The notes beneath the pieces are model-generated. The model worked only from the letters and a program-made list of their open reading frames with translations. It ran no database searches and was not told the origin of the DNA. A stretch of DNA of 64,000 bases from NCBI RefSeq assembly GCF_014839805.1, contig NC_051126.1, positions 8,316,609 through 8,380,608 of the forward strand, written 5' to 3'. This stretch comes from Manduca sexta. Its lineage: Eukaryota; Arthropoda; Insecta; Lepidoptera; Sphingidae. This document shows, piece after piece, positions 27,401-37,854 of this stretch; position 1 is the first letter of the stretch; the number at the start of each line of letters is the position of its first letter. The position numbers were made by a program, and so were the translations under genes.

Positions 27401-30400
27401 TATCATTCAAGCAAAATATCCGAAGGGCTTATCAACAAGAGGCTGTAACACTTCAAATAACACGAGTGGTGTATTACAGGTATGCCGACTTACGGCCGCA
27501 CATTCACCCTCTCAAACGTCAACAACTTCAAAGTAAATTCCCCAGCCAGCGGTGGAGGAAAAGCCGGCGAGTACACGAAGGAGTCGGGCTTCCTCGCCTA
27601 TTATGAGGTAATTAAAAATATTGCCTGAGAATCCTTAGGTGGTCACAATACAACAGCATCAAGCAGGTTCATTACATTGTTTAGGAAATCGTTTCAGAAA
27701 TATCTTTTGTGATTATGGTTGTGGTTCAGAATAATTGAATAGATGTTTCATTACATAACAAATGCTTGCAGCTAATGAAATGGACGTAATAGGTTTAAAA
27801 TCTGCTATTAAACAACAATGAAGTACATTAACTAATATAATAATATCCTCATTAATTTTGTGTCAAACTTCCATCAACAAGAATTATCAAGAAAGATTAA
27901 TGTCAAGTTCTTGTCAAATTTGATAAATCTTAAACTAAATTTCGCTGCTATATGAAATATGATTTCTACCTCATGTTCGCGTAATACGTGATGCGCTGAG
28001 CAATTGAGAATATAAGAAAAAATCTTCAATACGGCAAGCTTAATAATCATGATAACGATCTACTTTCTCTAACACGGCGCAGTTGCTTGAGTATTCAAGA
28101 CTTTCTATCGCAACACTTACGAACATGTCATATTACTGCGTTTCTTCCAAGTAATTGTAAAATCATGAAAGTATACAATTAAATTTCGAAAAGTAATATC
28201 AGTAAAATGTTTTTAAAGCAATATTCAGGAAGGAAGTTGTAATGTAGATGACGTATGCATTCGTAAAATAAAAGTCTATATTCTTATGAGTCTATAATTC
28301 TATATTTTCTAAGATTTTATATAAAAACAAATCACCTTTATTTAAACACATTATTTATTGCCGTTTAAGATTTCTCGCATAAAACCTTCAATCGTGCTAA
28401 CCTAGATCAAAACGCAAGCTTTGTTTAAGTCGAATACAATTACAGGAGATTTAAGATTATTCGAAGTCAATTTATGCCAGTATATACTTCACACCACGTT
28501 TTCTGTAATATACGGTTTTGTCGATAACATCCTATGATTATTGGTAGGTACTAGTTTTATTATTATGGATCGGTATTTCAATGCCGTTTTGAAACATTTG
28601 TTCATATATAATATGTCGTTATTAGAGTTTTAATTAGGTCAGTTTGTAATTGTGAACAATCAGAGGTAAGTAATTTAAAGTCGATGTCAATCATCATAAT
28701 TTTATCAAAGTGAGCTATAAAAAGCGAACTAAGTACGAAATCAACTTATTTTTTATGTAAGTTGTTCGGTCTAAAAATACTTTTATTTTGTCTTGTCTTC
28801 TGTTCCAAGTATTGTTTGTATTGGGATGCGACCTTGGAGGAGATTGTAAAAAAGCTTGAGTTACGAGCTAATTTCGCAGCGCAGGAATTTTGACAGTTTC
28901 AAAAAGTAATCAGCAGTTTGATGTGTTTAATGGCACAGCAGACGGGCGGGAATATCGGTGTTAAAATGTCATAATATGTACGGAAGTTTAAGTGATATTT
29001 TCATGTTTTTATAACATTTTGAGTGGCATTTAAAGAGTTGAAATATGATAAAATTTCGCATATAATAATTATCTGGTTCGTAAAGGTTAGCTTAAATGTT
29101 TATATGCCGTGAACTAATAACATACATTTATGGTGAAATTTATTTAAATGCCTTCGACTTGCCGATTTGGTTTGTAACGATACGTAGTAAAGAAGAAAAA
29201 TCTGTGCAAAACTGAATTAAGCATAAAATATAAACTATCAAGTAGAATGTTATGGTATACCGGTAATCATACAGTAACATAATTTCTTTTTGTTGAAACT
29301 ATAAAATGAGGCTTTATAATTATTTTTATATGAAATAATTCTGGAGCAAATCGTCGGGATTAGTGCAAAAATGCGTAACTGAAAAAGAGTTTAGTACTAT
29401 TATTCAAAGTTTACTATAGTAAGTAGAATATAATCTCAAGTGGGCTTTAATTTCACTTACATAGTATTCCACTAAACGCGAAGAAAGTTTATTTTGATAC
29501 AAAAATTTAGGAATAATTCTAATAGCAGTTAGACTCAGTAATAATCATAATATAACTATTTTGAGGTTACAAGCAATTATTACAAGTAAGGTACATTTTA
29601 AAACTATGTATTATTAGTACTCGTAATTTGACATAATGAAATTAATATTATGATGCTGTCGAGCGTTGTATTTGACAATAAGCATGCGAGGGATACAGGT
29701 CCCAGTAGCGTGTCTGGATATCATTATGTTTTTTATGAGTAGTATAATGCAAATGAAAAAGATATTGGCAATTGTATAAATTAATAATTTCGAGAATTTA
29801 CTTAAATGTACCAATCTCAGGAGTTTACGTATTTTTAATTATTCTTCGCATCATTTCGCAAATTTTTGGTCACTGTTTTCACAAAAAATCCACCAATCAA
29901 ACCACGTACCTGCATAGATATAAATAGAAAAAAATCTTCTTTAATTCTACCGATTTCCTTTACAAAAATTCTCATTTGTTCTAACCTTTGACCTAATGGT
30001 CGACTTATGGCCTTCAGCTTGTCAAACGTTGATTTGAATCCCGGATTAGAATGTAATCCGCTTTGCGTAAAACTAATATTTTTGGAGTATGTTGAATGTC
30101 ATCCAAATATTACACGTTCCTTATCCAATATACATAGCTAAACTTATATTCAATTAGTTGTCAACCTACAGTTAGAGTTAGTAGCGCAATAATATGACCA
30201 AATCATTTTTTACGGACCCTTATAAACAAATGTCCAAATGTGTTTTCTATCGAAAAGGTGTGCGAGATCTTACGTAATGGCGGAACCTACGTGTGGGATG
30301 ACGAGATGAAAGTGCCCTACGCAATCCATGGAGACCAATGGGTTGGATTCGATGACGAAAAGGCTATCAGAAACAAAATGAGGTAATGCTAATTATAATT

Positions 30401-33400
30401 TATTGAAATTTAGTGATACTTTTGCAGGTGTATCCCTAAGATGATTTTGATATGACCCCTATATCAGAATCATCATATTCTATAATTAGTAATGTAATTT
30501 TAAGATAGATTATTTCAGTTAACTCTGGATTCATTTAAACGCCCTTAAGTAAACGTCGCTTTATTTTTAGACTACTAATGCCGGACTAGTTAATTGAAGA
30601 CTAATTAGGAATTCTGTAGCTTAGACAAAGAATTATTTGGTGTCGAAATCCGCATCCTATAATTCTCAATTGGTACCTCGCAGCGACGATTTAATGCTAT
30701 TACACGGTAAGAAATAAGTCCAATTAACGCCAGTCTGCACAAGCTCCTGGGAATTAACAACATTATGACAGCAGTAAAAATAAACTCTGTTTTTAAATTA
30801 AAAGAAGATATTCTCACAATAAATTATAATTAATGATAACAAACACTTTTATGTTAAGATAATTGTAAAAGTTTACGTCGCTTATATTTATTTAACAACG
30901 ATATAAATTGGAAACAAACATTTATAATTTACATAAAGTTAACACAATTATTTTGAAATTCTAAGTTAAGTTCCAAGAAAAAGATTTGCTTTTCCTTCAT
31001 TCCAAGTTCACTGAGCAATAAAATCGAAACTAAATTAACTTTAATTCCCACTTTGTCAGTAGAAGTAGTTATTACTTTTCTAAATGCCGCAAATTGTTGC
31101 AACGTTTTCGAAAAATAAACACTCTATAATGAAAACGACTGTATCGTTTTTATGAATTTTGAGTATCTTCTTATTTTTGTGGTCTTTAACAGGTGGATCA
31201 AGGACAACAACTTTGGTGGAGCTATGGTGTGGACTGTGGACATGGATGACTTCAGTGGAAGCGTATGCGGCGGTGACGTCAAGTATCCGTTGATTGGTGC
31301 TATGAGGTTAGATATAGAAACTTACTACTTCCCTGTGAAATCTAATATAAATATAATGTAACTATTCTCACAAATACAGTTAAATCAGGCGAGTGCTGTT
31401 TACATTAGCTATCTAATATAGTTAACTAATTTCCGATGTACGGTCAATACTTCTAAATCTCTATAATTAACTTAAAATTAAATTCCCCTTTTCTAGGGAA
31501 GAACTTCGCGGCATATCCCGTGGAAAAGACGCAAAGGATGTCGACTGGGCGTCAGTAGCATCAAGTGTCGTGATAGAAGTAACTGAGAAGCCTGAACCAA
31601 TCAAGATAACTCTTAAAGACGTGCTCAGTCGCGTGAAGAAACCAACGAAGAACGTAGTGATTAAACAAAACAACATCGGCGCCGCAATCGATAAAAACAG
31701 TGAGTAACCGTCATTACTCTTGCTCGTTGTCGCAAATCCCTTTTCCGGTCCAACGTCTCCTTTATTAAACCTGGCCATTTGACAGTTTTCAAATCATTGC
31801 CTTCCATCGTGATTTTCTCCGTTTTAGAAGATTAATCACTTTGGAAAGTGCAAAGTGTTAGTGCAAGTCATTTTATAACCGAAAGTTTTTATCTATGGAC
31901 GTGATATATAGTCAATTACCTAATTGTTTTTTTAAGAAACTTACGTTGTTTGTCTTTGTACATTTTACAAAAAACCTGGCATTTTCAATAAACATAATAA
32001 GAACTCGATATTTCCTTGTTATTTAACTTATAATAATATACGTACCTAGAGAATATTAGTTATAGCGTATAAATATATCTTCTTAGATAAGTCGTAAATC
32101 TCAATTTCACAACGATATAAATTACTATAATTAACAAAACAGAAAAAAAAGAACTATTCAATACCTCATATTACTACGATGCTAGTTATTTACTTTACAT
32201 AGTAACATCTATACGAACAGCGAAAGTCGATAGCATGCACGAAGCTGTTATTTATACAAATTGATTATTAATTTGAATAGTTTGAAGGTGAACCACTGAT
32301 GACTCATACCACATCAATCATGTTCTTATACAATTATTTGCTTTTCTCAAGTATTTATTGTTTATCCCTAAATTTTAAATACATCTTCATTTCATAAAAA
32401 CTTTGATTCTAACGTCTGTGGTTGTAAATATAAACAGTGTGGCCATATCATTACTTGCCATAATTATTTTAAAGTTGAAATTCCGCTTACATAATTTCAT
32501 TTTATTTAACAAGAAATTACAATTTATTCACAATAATCTAAAGTATAACATCCCAAGTTACGCGAGCTATTATACAAGCCAAGTTGACAAGTTTTTAAGC
32601 AAATAGAGAATTTTCATGGAGGAAGTGAAACTCAAGCCAATCGATATGCCCTTTCAGAAGCAGAGACGAGTCAAATGCATTCGTTCAAATGTAAACACGT
32701 TTGTAACATTCCGCGTGCAAGTGAACATCGGCAATAAGAAATAAGAATTTCAGAAATGTCCCGGTTTGCTTTCGTTAAAAGTATTTTGTGCAATGGAATT
32801 CTGCGGAGAATTTTCTTTATTTGTACAATATTTTTTATTTATTTATGTCGCTGTAAAGAGACATTAGGAAACATGATTTAGGGAAACTATTTTTTATAAA
32901 TATAGCGTATTGTAGGCTATTGCATAAATATTAAGTGCAATATATATTGGCCGTTAATCTAAACTCAATAAAATAGATCATTTAGTGTCTGAAGTAAAAA
33001 AGTAACTTTAAATTTTCATCACTAAAGACTCAATTTTCCTTAAGTGTTCTCCGTGAAGTACAAACACCACTAAAACAAACCCGTAACGGTCTAAAAGCGA
33101 CGTTTTTCATCGCATCGAAATGTAACCAGAAGTGCGTTTGACACTAAAAGCCACAAAATATCCGACGGGAGTGCCAAAAGGGTCACTCTCAGGCGTTGTG
33201 TTGTTCCCAACTGTTAAGAATGGCTTTGGAAAGTCTTCTTGACGACACAGTTACTAAAAGTTTGAAACATCGAGTGCTTTCACGTTGAAGCGCTCCCCAC
33301 AGACCAGGCAAACTTGACACTTGAACCGTAAGCGAAATTCACAAACCTTAGGTGGAATGTAGATAACCAAAACAGATTCAGAGATCTTCGTATATTGGTG

Positions 33401-36400
33401 AAATGTTCCAAATGTATTTCGTGATTTAATGCCGGCAAGTTCATGACGTAGGCACTTGACAATCTTCGCGAGTACACGCTTAATGTTTCCTTTGGTGTGT
33501 TAAGTAATAAATAACACATTTGCAATGGCAATAAGGTTATAAGGTTTCTAAAGCGTGAATAAGCGGTTACTTTGTTTTAAATACTTACTATAATTTATTA
33601 CACATAATATTATTACAGAAACATGTAGTATGTACTATTCCTGAAGTATGAAAAGTGAAAGATATGAAATAAGTTTGAAACTTTGCAGCACAGAAAGAAC
33701 AACACGATTCTTTATTAATTCTTCATTTCAAAATGTCCAGGTGGAAGTGAAGCTTATATGAATCGTTCCAAATTATGCTCCAATGATTGATCGACGATTT
33801 TATTAGTCTTGGTTCTAATTGAAAATCTTTGAAGAATATTTTTCTTTCATTGATTGAAACTGGTGACAATTTGATCAGGATACCTTACGAACTAACTTGA
33901 TGCCTATGAATTTGTGTAACTCTTAAATTAAAATGTTATTCTTTTATCAAAATTATATGCGTTTGTAATATTACTTAGTATCCGATATTTATTCATTTTT
34001 ATTTCTGCACAGGACGAGAGCCGCAAGTCCTCTGCTACCTTACCTCCTGGTCCTCTAAGAGGCCGAGCGCAGGTCGCTTCATGCCTGAGAATGTTGATTC
34101 CTCCCTCTGCACTCACGTCATCTACGCCTTCGCGACATTGAAGGACTACAAACTGGCTGAAGCTGATGAAAAGGATGCAGACATGTACGACAAGGTTGTC
34201 GCTCTGAGAGAAAAGAATCCCAATTTGAAGGTAATATTTGGTGTAGCTAAAATATTAGCTTATTTATTTGTAAAAGACATAATGGCATTAATTTATTACA
34301 AAAAAATATGGACAAAAGTACTTTAAAAAATAACTTTTGTAAAGTTGTATGTATAGTATAATGTGTGTACTGCATGAACGATGAATTTAAAATGTTAACA
34401 CGATTGAACACGAATTAAACCAAACTTATTTTTTCTAGATCCTTCTCGCCATTGGCGGATGGGCATTCGGTTCCACGCCCTTCAAAGAACTTACATCAAA
34501 CGTCTTCCGTATGAACCAGTTCGTCTACGAAGCCATTGAATTCCTCAGAGATTACCAATTCAACGGTTTGGATGTAGACTGGGAATACCCGAGGTAATTT
34601 TGTATTATTAATAATATGATCATAGGGCCATTGTTTTTTTCTTTATTATTATATTCATTTATAAGAATAAAAAAATTAGTCGCACATAATTATTCAGTTT
34701 TCTGAACTCAATATGGACAATATTATATCGCTGATGTTGAAACCTTATTTTCTATACTATAAAATTTTGTTATAATTTTTATTAGGGGAGCCGACGACCG
34801 CGCAGCCTATGTATCCCTGCTCAAAGAACTGCGCTTAGCTTTTGAGGGTGAAGCCAAGACGTCCGGACAACCTCGTCTCCTCCTTACCGCTGCTGTACCC
34901 GCATCCTTCGAAGCCATCGCTGCTGGTTACGACGTGCCTGAAATTTCTAAATATTTGGTGAGGAATCACACTATCTTTACAGCACTTGGTAATGTTCCTA
35001 CGCTTAAAGATATGTATTTTATAAATGCAGTTTTAGTTTATTTTTAACGACCTCTTTCGATGCTTAACTCAAGCATTCAAAAAGGCTCAAATACTTAATT
35101 CTGTATCACCACATTACCGGCCAATTTTAATCAATTGTACAGGAACATCTAGTACGGTATTGGGTAACCTACCTTCAGCTATTGTCAGATTACAAAGACC
35201 TATGATTCAAAATACTTTGAGTAATCTTCTTGTCAATCACCACGTTTTAAATTTCAATTATTTTTGTATCTAGGACTTCATAAACGTCATGACTTACGAC
35301 TTCCACGGCCAATGGGAACGCCAAGTCGGACACAACAGCCCTCTGTTCCCCCTAGAAAGTGCTACCAGCTACCAGAAGAAACTCACTGTGGTAAGTCCAA
35401 ATTAACTCTGCCAAAGCATGTTTTGTAATTAAATAATTTAAAACTACTTATTTGGATATCGTAAAAAATAGCTCAAAAATCAATTAAACGTTATCATACG
35501 TATCTATTTTTCTGTCGATAAATTAGTTACCAGTGTGAAAAAAAAATGTATTTATTTTATAATACAAATACACATTTTGTTACCAGGACTACTCAGCTCG
35601 TGAATGGGTCCGTCAAGGCGCTCCTAAAGAAAAGCTTATGATCGGTATGCCCACGTACGGAAGATCTTTCACGCTCATCAATGACACACAGTTCGACATC
35701 GGAGCGCCTGCTTCTGGTGGCGGTAAGTTTTTATTTATAATTATTATATTGTTTGTGTATTTAACTAAATTATATTATAATTACTTACTTACTTTTTAGG
35801 GACAGATTTGGTTCAATATACAAAATAACGGTCGTAGGCGTCACCCTCGAGGGAAATAATTTGGATCTTCAATCCAATCTTGTGGCTATACTTAGTGTAA
35901 CAGTTTCGGGTGTTTATGAAATGTCGAACCCTGTTTTGAAATTATAGTACGTAAAGAAATCAATGAACTTAAAATACTAGTCTCGGTAAAATATGCTCTT
36001 AATATCTATGGCAACACGAAGGTTTCACACCACTCCTCAGAGTCGAAGTGAATCTGGATTGATTAATCCGTATCAAGCCTGAATGATTGAACTGTATCCA
36101 ATCATTTTACTGTTGAGGTGAGAGTATAGATGTTAAATAAAATATATTATCACAGGTTCAGCTGGACGATTCACCAACGAAGCTGGTTTCATGTCGTACT
36201 ACGAGATCTGCGAGTTCCTTCGTGAAGACAACACTACTCTTGTATGGGACAACGAGCAGATGGTGCCTTTCGCTTACAGGGAAGACCAATGGGTTGGGTT
36301 CGATGATGAGAGATCTCTTAAAACTAAGGTAAGCAAACTATTACTAACAGATATCGGGGCGTAACACGTTATCTTAGAATAAATATAGTATTTTGTTACT

Positions 36401-37854
36401 TATTTTCAATATTATAGTTTCCATAATCAATTACAAAAAACAAGTCTAAATTAGTTTACAAGATTCTCCTTTCATTAAAATATATAAACAGTAATTCTTT
36501 TGACAGTTTGAGACTACATTTTCCTCAAGGCGTCAGAATATTTTGAAACCATTAAGATTAATTAAAATTTACATAATTTCAACAATTAATTAATATTAAA
36601 TTAATTAACAGATGGCTTGGCTTAAAGAAGAGGGCTTCGGAGGAATAATGGTCTGGTCGATCGATATGGACGACTTCAGGGGTTCATGTGGAACTGGGAA
36701 GTATCCTCTCATCACCGCCATGAAGCAAGAGCTCGGAGACTACAAAGTCAAACTTGAATACGATGGACCCTATGAATCATCTGGACCTACTGGACAATAC
36801 ACTACTAAAGATCGTAAGTATCCAATTATATCGTATATAATGTGTTTGATAGTCTACCAGGTTATAATATATTTTCTATACACTTAAACCTCGTCATATT
36901 TTTGTGTATTAGTGATTAATATTGGGTAGAGAGAAAAAGAATCTAATGATTGTTTTTCGAAAGCATAATTACTGTATTGACTATCATGATTATGTCCCGA
37001 GTTAATATTAAAGGGCATTGAGAGCGTCCCATTGTCTGCTGGCATTCAGTTGGACCTATTAATTCCATTGTTGATGGAGAATTTATTGTCCAGACAACAT
37101 ATTATATTCGTACGTTTATACGTATCGTACGTTTATAAGTATAAAGTTCCTAATTACACATAAACTAAAGGTCTTCATTATTATTGTTAATCCGCTCAAC
37201 GAAATTATAACCACAGAAATTACCTCATATTTTAGCAGCTTAATGCAATCGAATTATAAATTATAAATCAAAGTATAAATTAATTTGTTTCAACCGGTAT
37301 ATTTTTAAACAGTCCTACTTAATACACTTTCCATCGTCTGTATTCCATCCCACGATGTGATGGGGAGCGAGATCGCCATATCGGCCCGCATTCTAGACTA
37401 CGGGCTGCTACTGAGTAGAAAACCCAACATCGCTTTGCCACCTAGGGATCAAATCTAAGACAACAGTCTTACAGCAATACAACTATGTCACCGAGGCAGT
37501 CATCAAAATCATCTCTTATTATCAAATTCCGAGAAAAAAATATGTATGCACTATTAGCGATCGAAATGTTGAATAGAAGATCGTGAAATATTATAATATT
37601 CTCTCGTGCGTACTATAAGTAAAATAACAATTTTTCCAGCCAACGAAGTGACCTGCGAGGAAGAAGACGGCCACATATCGTACCACCCAGATAAGGCTGA
37701 CTGCACAATGTACTACATGTGTGAAGGCGAAAGGAAACACCACATGCCTTGCCCCCAAAACCTGGTGTTCAACTACAACGAGAACGTGTGTGACTGGCCT
37801 GAGAATGTCGAAGGCTGCACCCACCACACCCAGGCACCCGCGGCGAGGCGGTAA
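3176..37854 (+). CDS. Cht7: Group III chitinase (Cht7-type), two GH18 domains plus CBM14, 5'-incomplete, 16 exons
   Basis: Hydrolyses beta-1,4 links of chitin. Group III insect chitinases have two GH18 domains and one C-terminal CBM14, are usually N-terminally membrane-anchored, and act on newly made cuticular chitin. Exons: 3176-3413, 7045-7224, 26230-26353, 26984-27165, 27480-27607, 30258-30382, 31193-31306, 31497-31699, 34013-34230, 34439-34593, 34786-34957, 35274-35390, 35587-35722, 36156-36328, 36612-36813, 37640-37854. All internal borders are GT-AG and all phases agree; the joined length is 2682 nt (893 residues plus stop). GH18-1 has GGW at 81, DIDWEYP with Glu123, MAYD at 189 and VWTVDMDD at 338. 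GH18-2 has GGW at 510, DVDWEYP with Glu553, MTYD at 619 and VWSIDMDD at 769. The CBM14 cysteines are 828, 844, 850, 860, 873 and 882. Residue numbers count from the first exon seen. The start codon and the signal/anchor exon are missing, presumably upstream of the window. The two-GH18 plus one-CBM layout fits Cht7; single-domain Cht5 and multi-domain Cht10 do not fit. Confidence 0.92.
3504..3565. repeat. 29-bp near-perfect hairpin with 4-nt loop
   Basis: The left arm 3504-3532 and right arm 3537-3565 are reverse complements at 28 of 29 positions around the loop 'ttac'. The core is 'ggcggtccgtggtagaac', much more GC-rich than the surrounding intron. It lies 90 bases after the donor of the first GH18 exon. 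Confidence 0.85.
3876..4096. repeat. Nested fold-back region in Cht7 intron
   Basis: Three inverted pairs are nested: 'attcgcaatattat' (3876) with 'atattattgcgaat' (about 3999-4012); 'aattgacctaagccatat' (3943-3960) with its mirror at 3970-3987, 17 of 18 matching; and 'ggctgtaagg' (3931) with 'cttacagcc' (about 4087). It may be a decayed MITE. Confidence 0.5.
4637..4794. mobile_element. MITE with 'gttggcaggcta' terminal inverted repeats (copy 1)
   Basis: It begins 'gttggcaggctaaatt' and ends 'caattagcctgccaac', with 'gcgacatt' / 'aatgttgc' mirrored just inside. About 158 bp, no coding capacity. A related piece lies at 47515-47634. Confidence 0.65.
7045..7224 (+). CDS. Cht7: Cht7 exon b: catalytic exon of GH18 domain 1
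   Basis: Completes Gly80 and encodes GGWSFGT and the catalytic motif [11 protein letters not shown], with the proton donor Glu123 and the assisting Asp119 and Asp121. The acceptor is 'ccgccag' and the donor 'aaag|gtaagg', ending in phase 1. A 19-kb intron follows, so this exon is far from the rest of the domain. Confidence 0.92.
14080..14300 (+). repeat. Dispersed repeat, 'cgcggcttcgcc' family (copy 4, diverged, in Cht7 intron)
   Basis: It reads 'ttatgcctgcgtctcc', 'aggatataagtcccg', then 'aaaatcggttcagtagttt' and 'atatagatagta'. The order of blocks matches 1289-1475. Confidence 0.45.
16429..16640 (+). mobile_element. SINE family A (copy 2), 5'-truncated, with 12-bp target-site duplication
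   Basis: It starts inside the body at 'ggtgaaggaaaacatcgtg' and runs to 'gggctgatattattatt'. The tRNA-like head is absent. AACTATTTGCAA stands on both sides (16417-16428 and 16641-16652), the expected signature of target-primed insertion. It lies in the 19-kb Cht7 intron. Confidence 0.8.
21438..21766 (+). repeat. Left copy of a 325-bp inverted repeat pair
   Basis: It runs from 'ttggaagggatcgtaat' to 'ctgtatttataataa'. Its reverse complement, with scattered mismatches and small indels, is at 24038-24362. Both copies put 'ttggaagggatcg' outward. No protein-coding potential; the open frame inside is only 66 codons. Confidence 0.85.
23992..24035. repeat. Perfect 18-bp hairpin next to the right inverted copy
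   Basis: 'ctacaatattatattccc' (23992-24009) is exactly mirrored at 24018-24035 around an 8-nt loop. It ends two bases before the inner edge of the right 325-bp copy. Confidence 0.8.
24038..24362 (-). repeat. Right copy of a 325-bp inverted repeat pair
   Basis: Reverse complement of 21438-21766, ending 'acgatcccttccaa'. The space between the two copies (21767-24037) holds no transposase-like frame. Either a 2.9-kb non-autonomous element with long terminal inverted repeats, or two insertions of one family in opposite directions. Confidence 0.85.
26230..26353 (+). CDS. Cht7: Cht7 exon c: GH18 domain 1, middle
   Basis: Residues 140-180. It runs [10 protein letters not shown], then [21 protein letters not shown], the family's helix and strand after the catalytic motif. 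The acceptor is 'ctgttacag' and the donor 'ag|gtataa'. The AAA-G|AA junction with the exon 19 kb upstream keeps the frame and restores the usual LLKELR sequence, which also occurs in domain 2. Confidence 0.92.
26984..27165 (+). CDS. Cht7: Cht7 exon d: GH18 domain 1, MxYD motif
   Basis: Residues 181-241. It contains [17 protein letters not shown], where Met189, Tyr191 and Asp192 form the third conserved GH18 motif lining the substrate cleft. It continues through [10 protein letters not shown] to [12 protein letters not shown]. The acceptor is 'gtcatcag' and the donor 'g|gtacga'. Confidence 0.92.
27225..27260. repeat. 16-bp hairpin in Cht7 intron
   Basis: 'tgaacataaaattacc' and its mirror 'ggcaattttatgttca' flank the loop 'agca', with one mismatch. 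It lies 60 bases past the donor at 27165. Confidence 0.7.
27480..27607 (+). CDS. Cht7: Cht7 exon e: GH18 domain 1, MPTYGR segment
   Basis: Residues 242-284. It starts with [10 protein letters not shown], then a Gly-rich loop ([11 protein letters not shown]) and ESGFLAYYE. The acceptor is 'attacag' and the donor 'gag|gtaatt', phase 0. Domain 2 has the matching [10 protein letters not shown] in a differently placed exon. Confidence 0.92.
27608..30257 (+). other. Cht7 intron between exons e and f (2.65 kb)
   Basis: AT-rich. I see no exon, repeat or RNA gene in it. Confidence 0.85.
30258..30382 (+). CDS. Cht7: Cht7 exon f: GH18 domain 1, late barrel
   Basis: Residues 285-325. It reads VCEILRNGG, then [19 protein letters not shown], matching domain 2 ([22 protein letters not shown]). 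The acceptor is 'cgaaaag', with a weak pyrimidine tract, and the donor 'ag|gtaatg'. Homology and frame fix the borders. Confidence 0.9.
30383..31192 (+). other. Cht7 intron between exons f and g (0.8 kb)
   Basis: AT-rich, no recognisable feature. Confidence 0.85.
31193..31306 (+). CDS. Cht7: Cht7 exon g: GH18 domain 1, VWTVDMDD motif
   Basis: Residues 326-363. It reads [23 protein letters not shown], the fourth conserved GH18 motif with the cleft-floor Trp339, then the Cys-Gly turn and KYPLIGAMR that end the catalytic domain. The acceptor is 'tttaacag' and the donor 'ag|gttaga'. Confidence 0.9.
31497..31699 (+). CDS. Cht7: Cht7 exon h: inter-domain linker
   Basis: Residues 364-431. It encodes the tail of GH18-1 and the spacer to GH18-2. 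It is rich in Lys, Val, Asp and Glu ([21 protein letters not shown]) with no cysteine and no recognisable fold. The donor 'aaca|gtgagt' joins to the exon at 34013 through AAC-A|GA. This linker is the least conserved part expected in the family. Confidence 0.87.
31700..34012 (+). other. Cht7 intron between exons h and i (2.3 kb)
   Basis: It separates the linker exon from GH18-2. Mostly AT-rich. A slightly GC-richer stretch at 33080-33530 has an 83-codon minus frame without recognisable domains. Confidence 0.85.
34013..34230 (+). CDS. Cht7: Cht7 exon i: start of GH18 domain 2
   Basis: Residues 432-504. It reads [21 protein letters not shown], then [17 protein letters not shown] and REKNPNLK. 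It corresponds to the first GH18-1 exon but ends in phase 0 a few codons earlier. The acceptor is 'tctgcacag' and the donor 'aag|gtaata'. Confidence 0.92.
34439..34593 (+). CDS. Cht7: Cht7 exon j: catalytic exon of GH18 domain 2
   Basis: Residues 505-555. It reads [18 protein letters not shown] and the catalytic [11 protein letters not shown] with proton donor Glu553 and Asp549 and Asp551, so the second domain also appears active. The acceptor is 'ttttctag' and the donor 'ag|gtaatt'. Confidence 0.92.
34786..34957 (+). CDS. Cht7: Cht7 exon k: GH18 domain 2, middle
   Basis: Residues 556-613. It reads [21 protein letters not shown], then [22 protein letters not shown] and ISKYL. The acceptor is 'ttattag' and the donor 'ttg|gtgagg', phase 0. 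Confidence 0.92.
35274..35390 (+). CDS. Cht7: Cht7 exon l: GH18 domain 2, MxYD motif
   Basis: Residues 614-652. It reads [29 protein letters not shown] sequence, with Met619, Tyr621 and Asp622 as the third GH18 motif. The acceptor is 'tgtatctag' and the donor 'gtg|gtaagt', phase 0. Confidence 0.92.
35587..35722 (+). CDS. Cht7: Cht7 exon m: GH18 domain 2, MPTYGR segment
   Basis: Residues 653-697. It reads [20 protein letters not shown], then [10 protein letters not shown]. An N-glycosylation sequon (Asn684-Asp-Thr) follows, consistent with an extracellular enzyme. The acceptor is 'gttaccag' and the donor 'g|gtaagt'. Confidence 0.92.
36156..36328 (+). CDS. Cht7: Cht7 exon n: GH18 domain 2, late barrel
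   Basis: Residues 698-755. It reads [21 protein letters not shown], then [20 protein letters not shown] sequon lies at Asn723-Thr-Thr. It covers what domain 1 splits into two exons. The acceptor is 'atcacag' and the donor 'aag|gtaagc'. Confidence 0.92.
36612..36813 (+). CDS. Cht7: Cht7 exon o: end of GH18 domain 2 and spacer
   Basis: Residues 756-822. It reads [21 protein letters not shown] with Trp770 of the fourth motif, then [17 protein letters not shown] short Gly/Ser/Thr/Tyr-rich spacer leads to the chitin-binding domain. The acceptor is 'aattaacag' and the donor 'c|gtaagt'. Confidence 0.92.
36814..37639 (+). other. Cht7 intron between exons o and p (0.8 kb)
   Basis: It contains the reverse SINE family B copy at 37317-37505; otherwise AT-rich. 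Confidence 0.85.
37317..37505 (-). mobile_element. tRNA-derived SINE, family B (copy 2), in last Cht7 intron
   Basis: In reverse complement it reads 'ctcggtgacatagttgtatt', 'agatttgatcccta', 'tttctactcagtagcagccc' and 'gcgatctcgctccccatc', matching 50962-51215 block by block. It sits in the intron before the CBM14 exon. Confidence 0.65.
37640..37854 (+). CDS. Cht7: Cht7 last coding exon p: CBM14 chitin-binding domain and stop
   Basis: Residues 823-893. It encodes a six-cysteine peritrophin-A domain: Cys828, 844, 850, 860, 873 and 882, with the aromatic residues YYMC and CDWPENV typical of the fold. It anchors the enzyme to chitin. The short tail ([10 protein letters not shown]) ends at TAA, 37852-37854. 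The bases around the stop (gcg|gtaagc) also form a good splice donor, so an isoform running on into a further exon cannot be excluded. Confidence 0.9.

Noticed and set aside
33150..33531. 'GVPKGS'-like reading near 33170 and an 83-codon minus frame as a reverse transcriptase relic
   Set aside because: Only one short motif fits; the expected flanking reverse transcriptase motifs are missing and stops follow at once.
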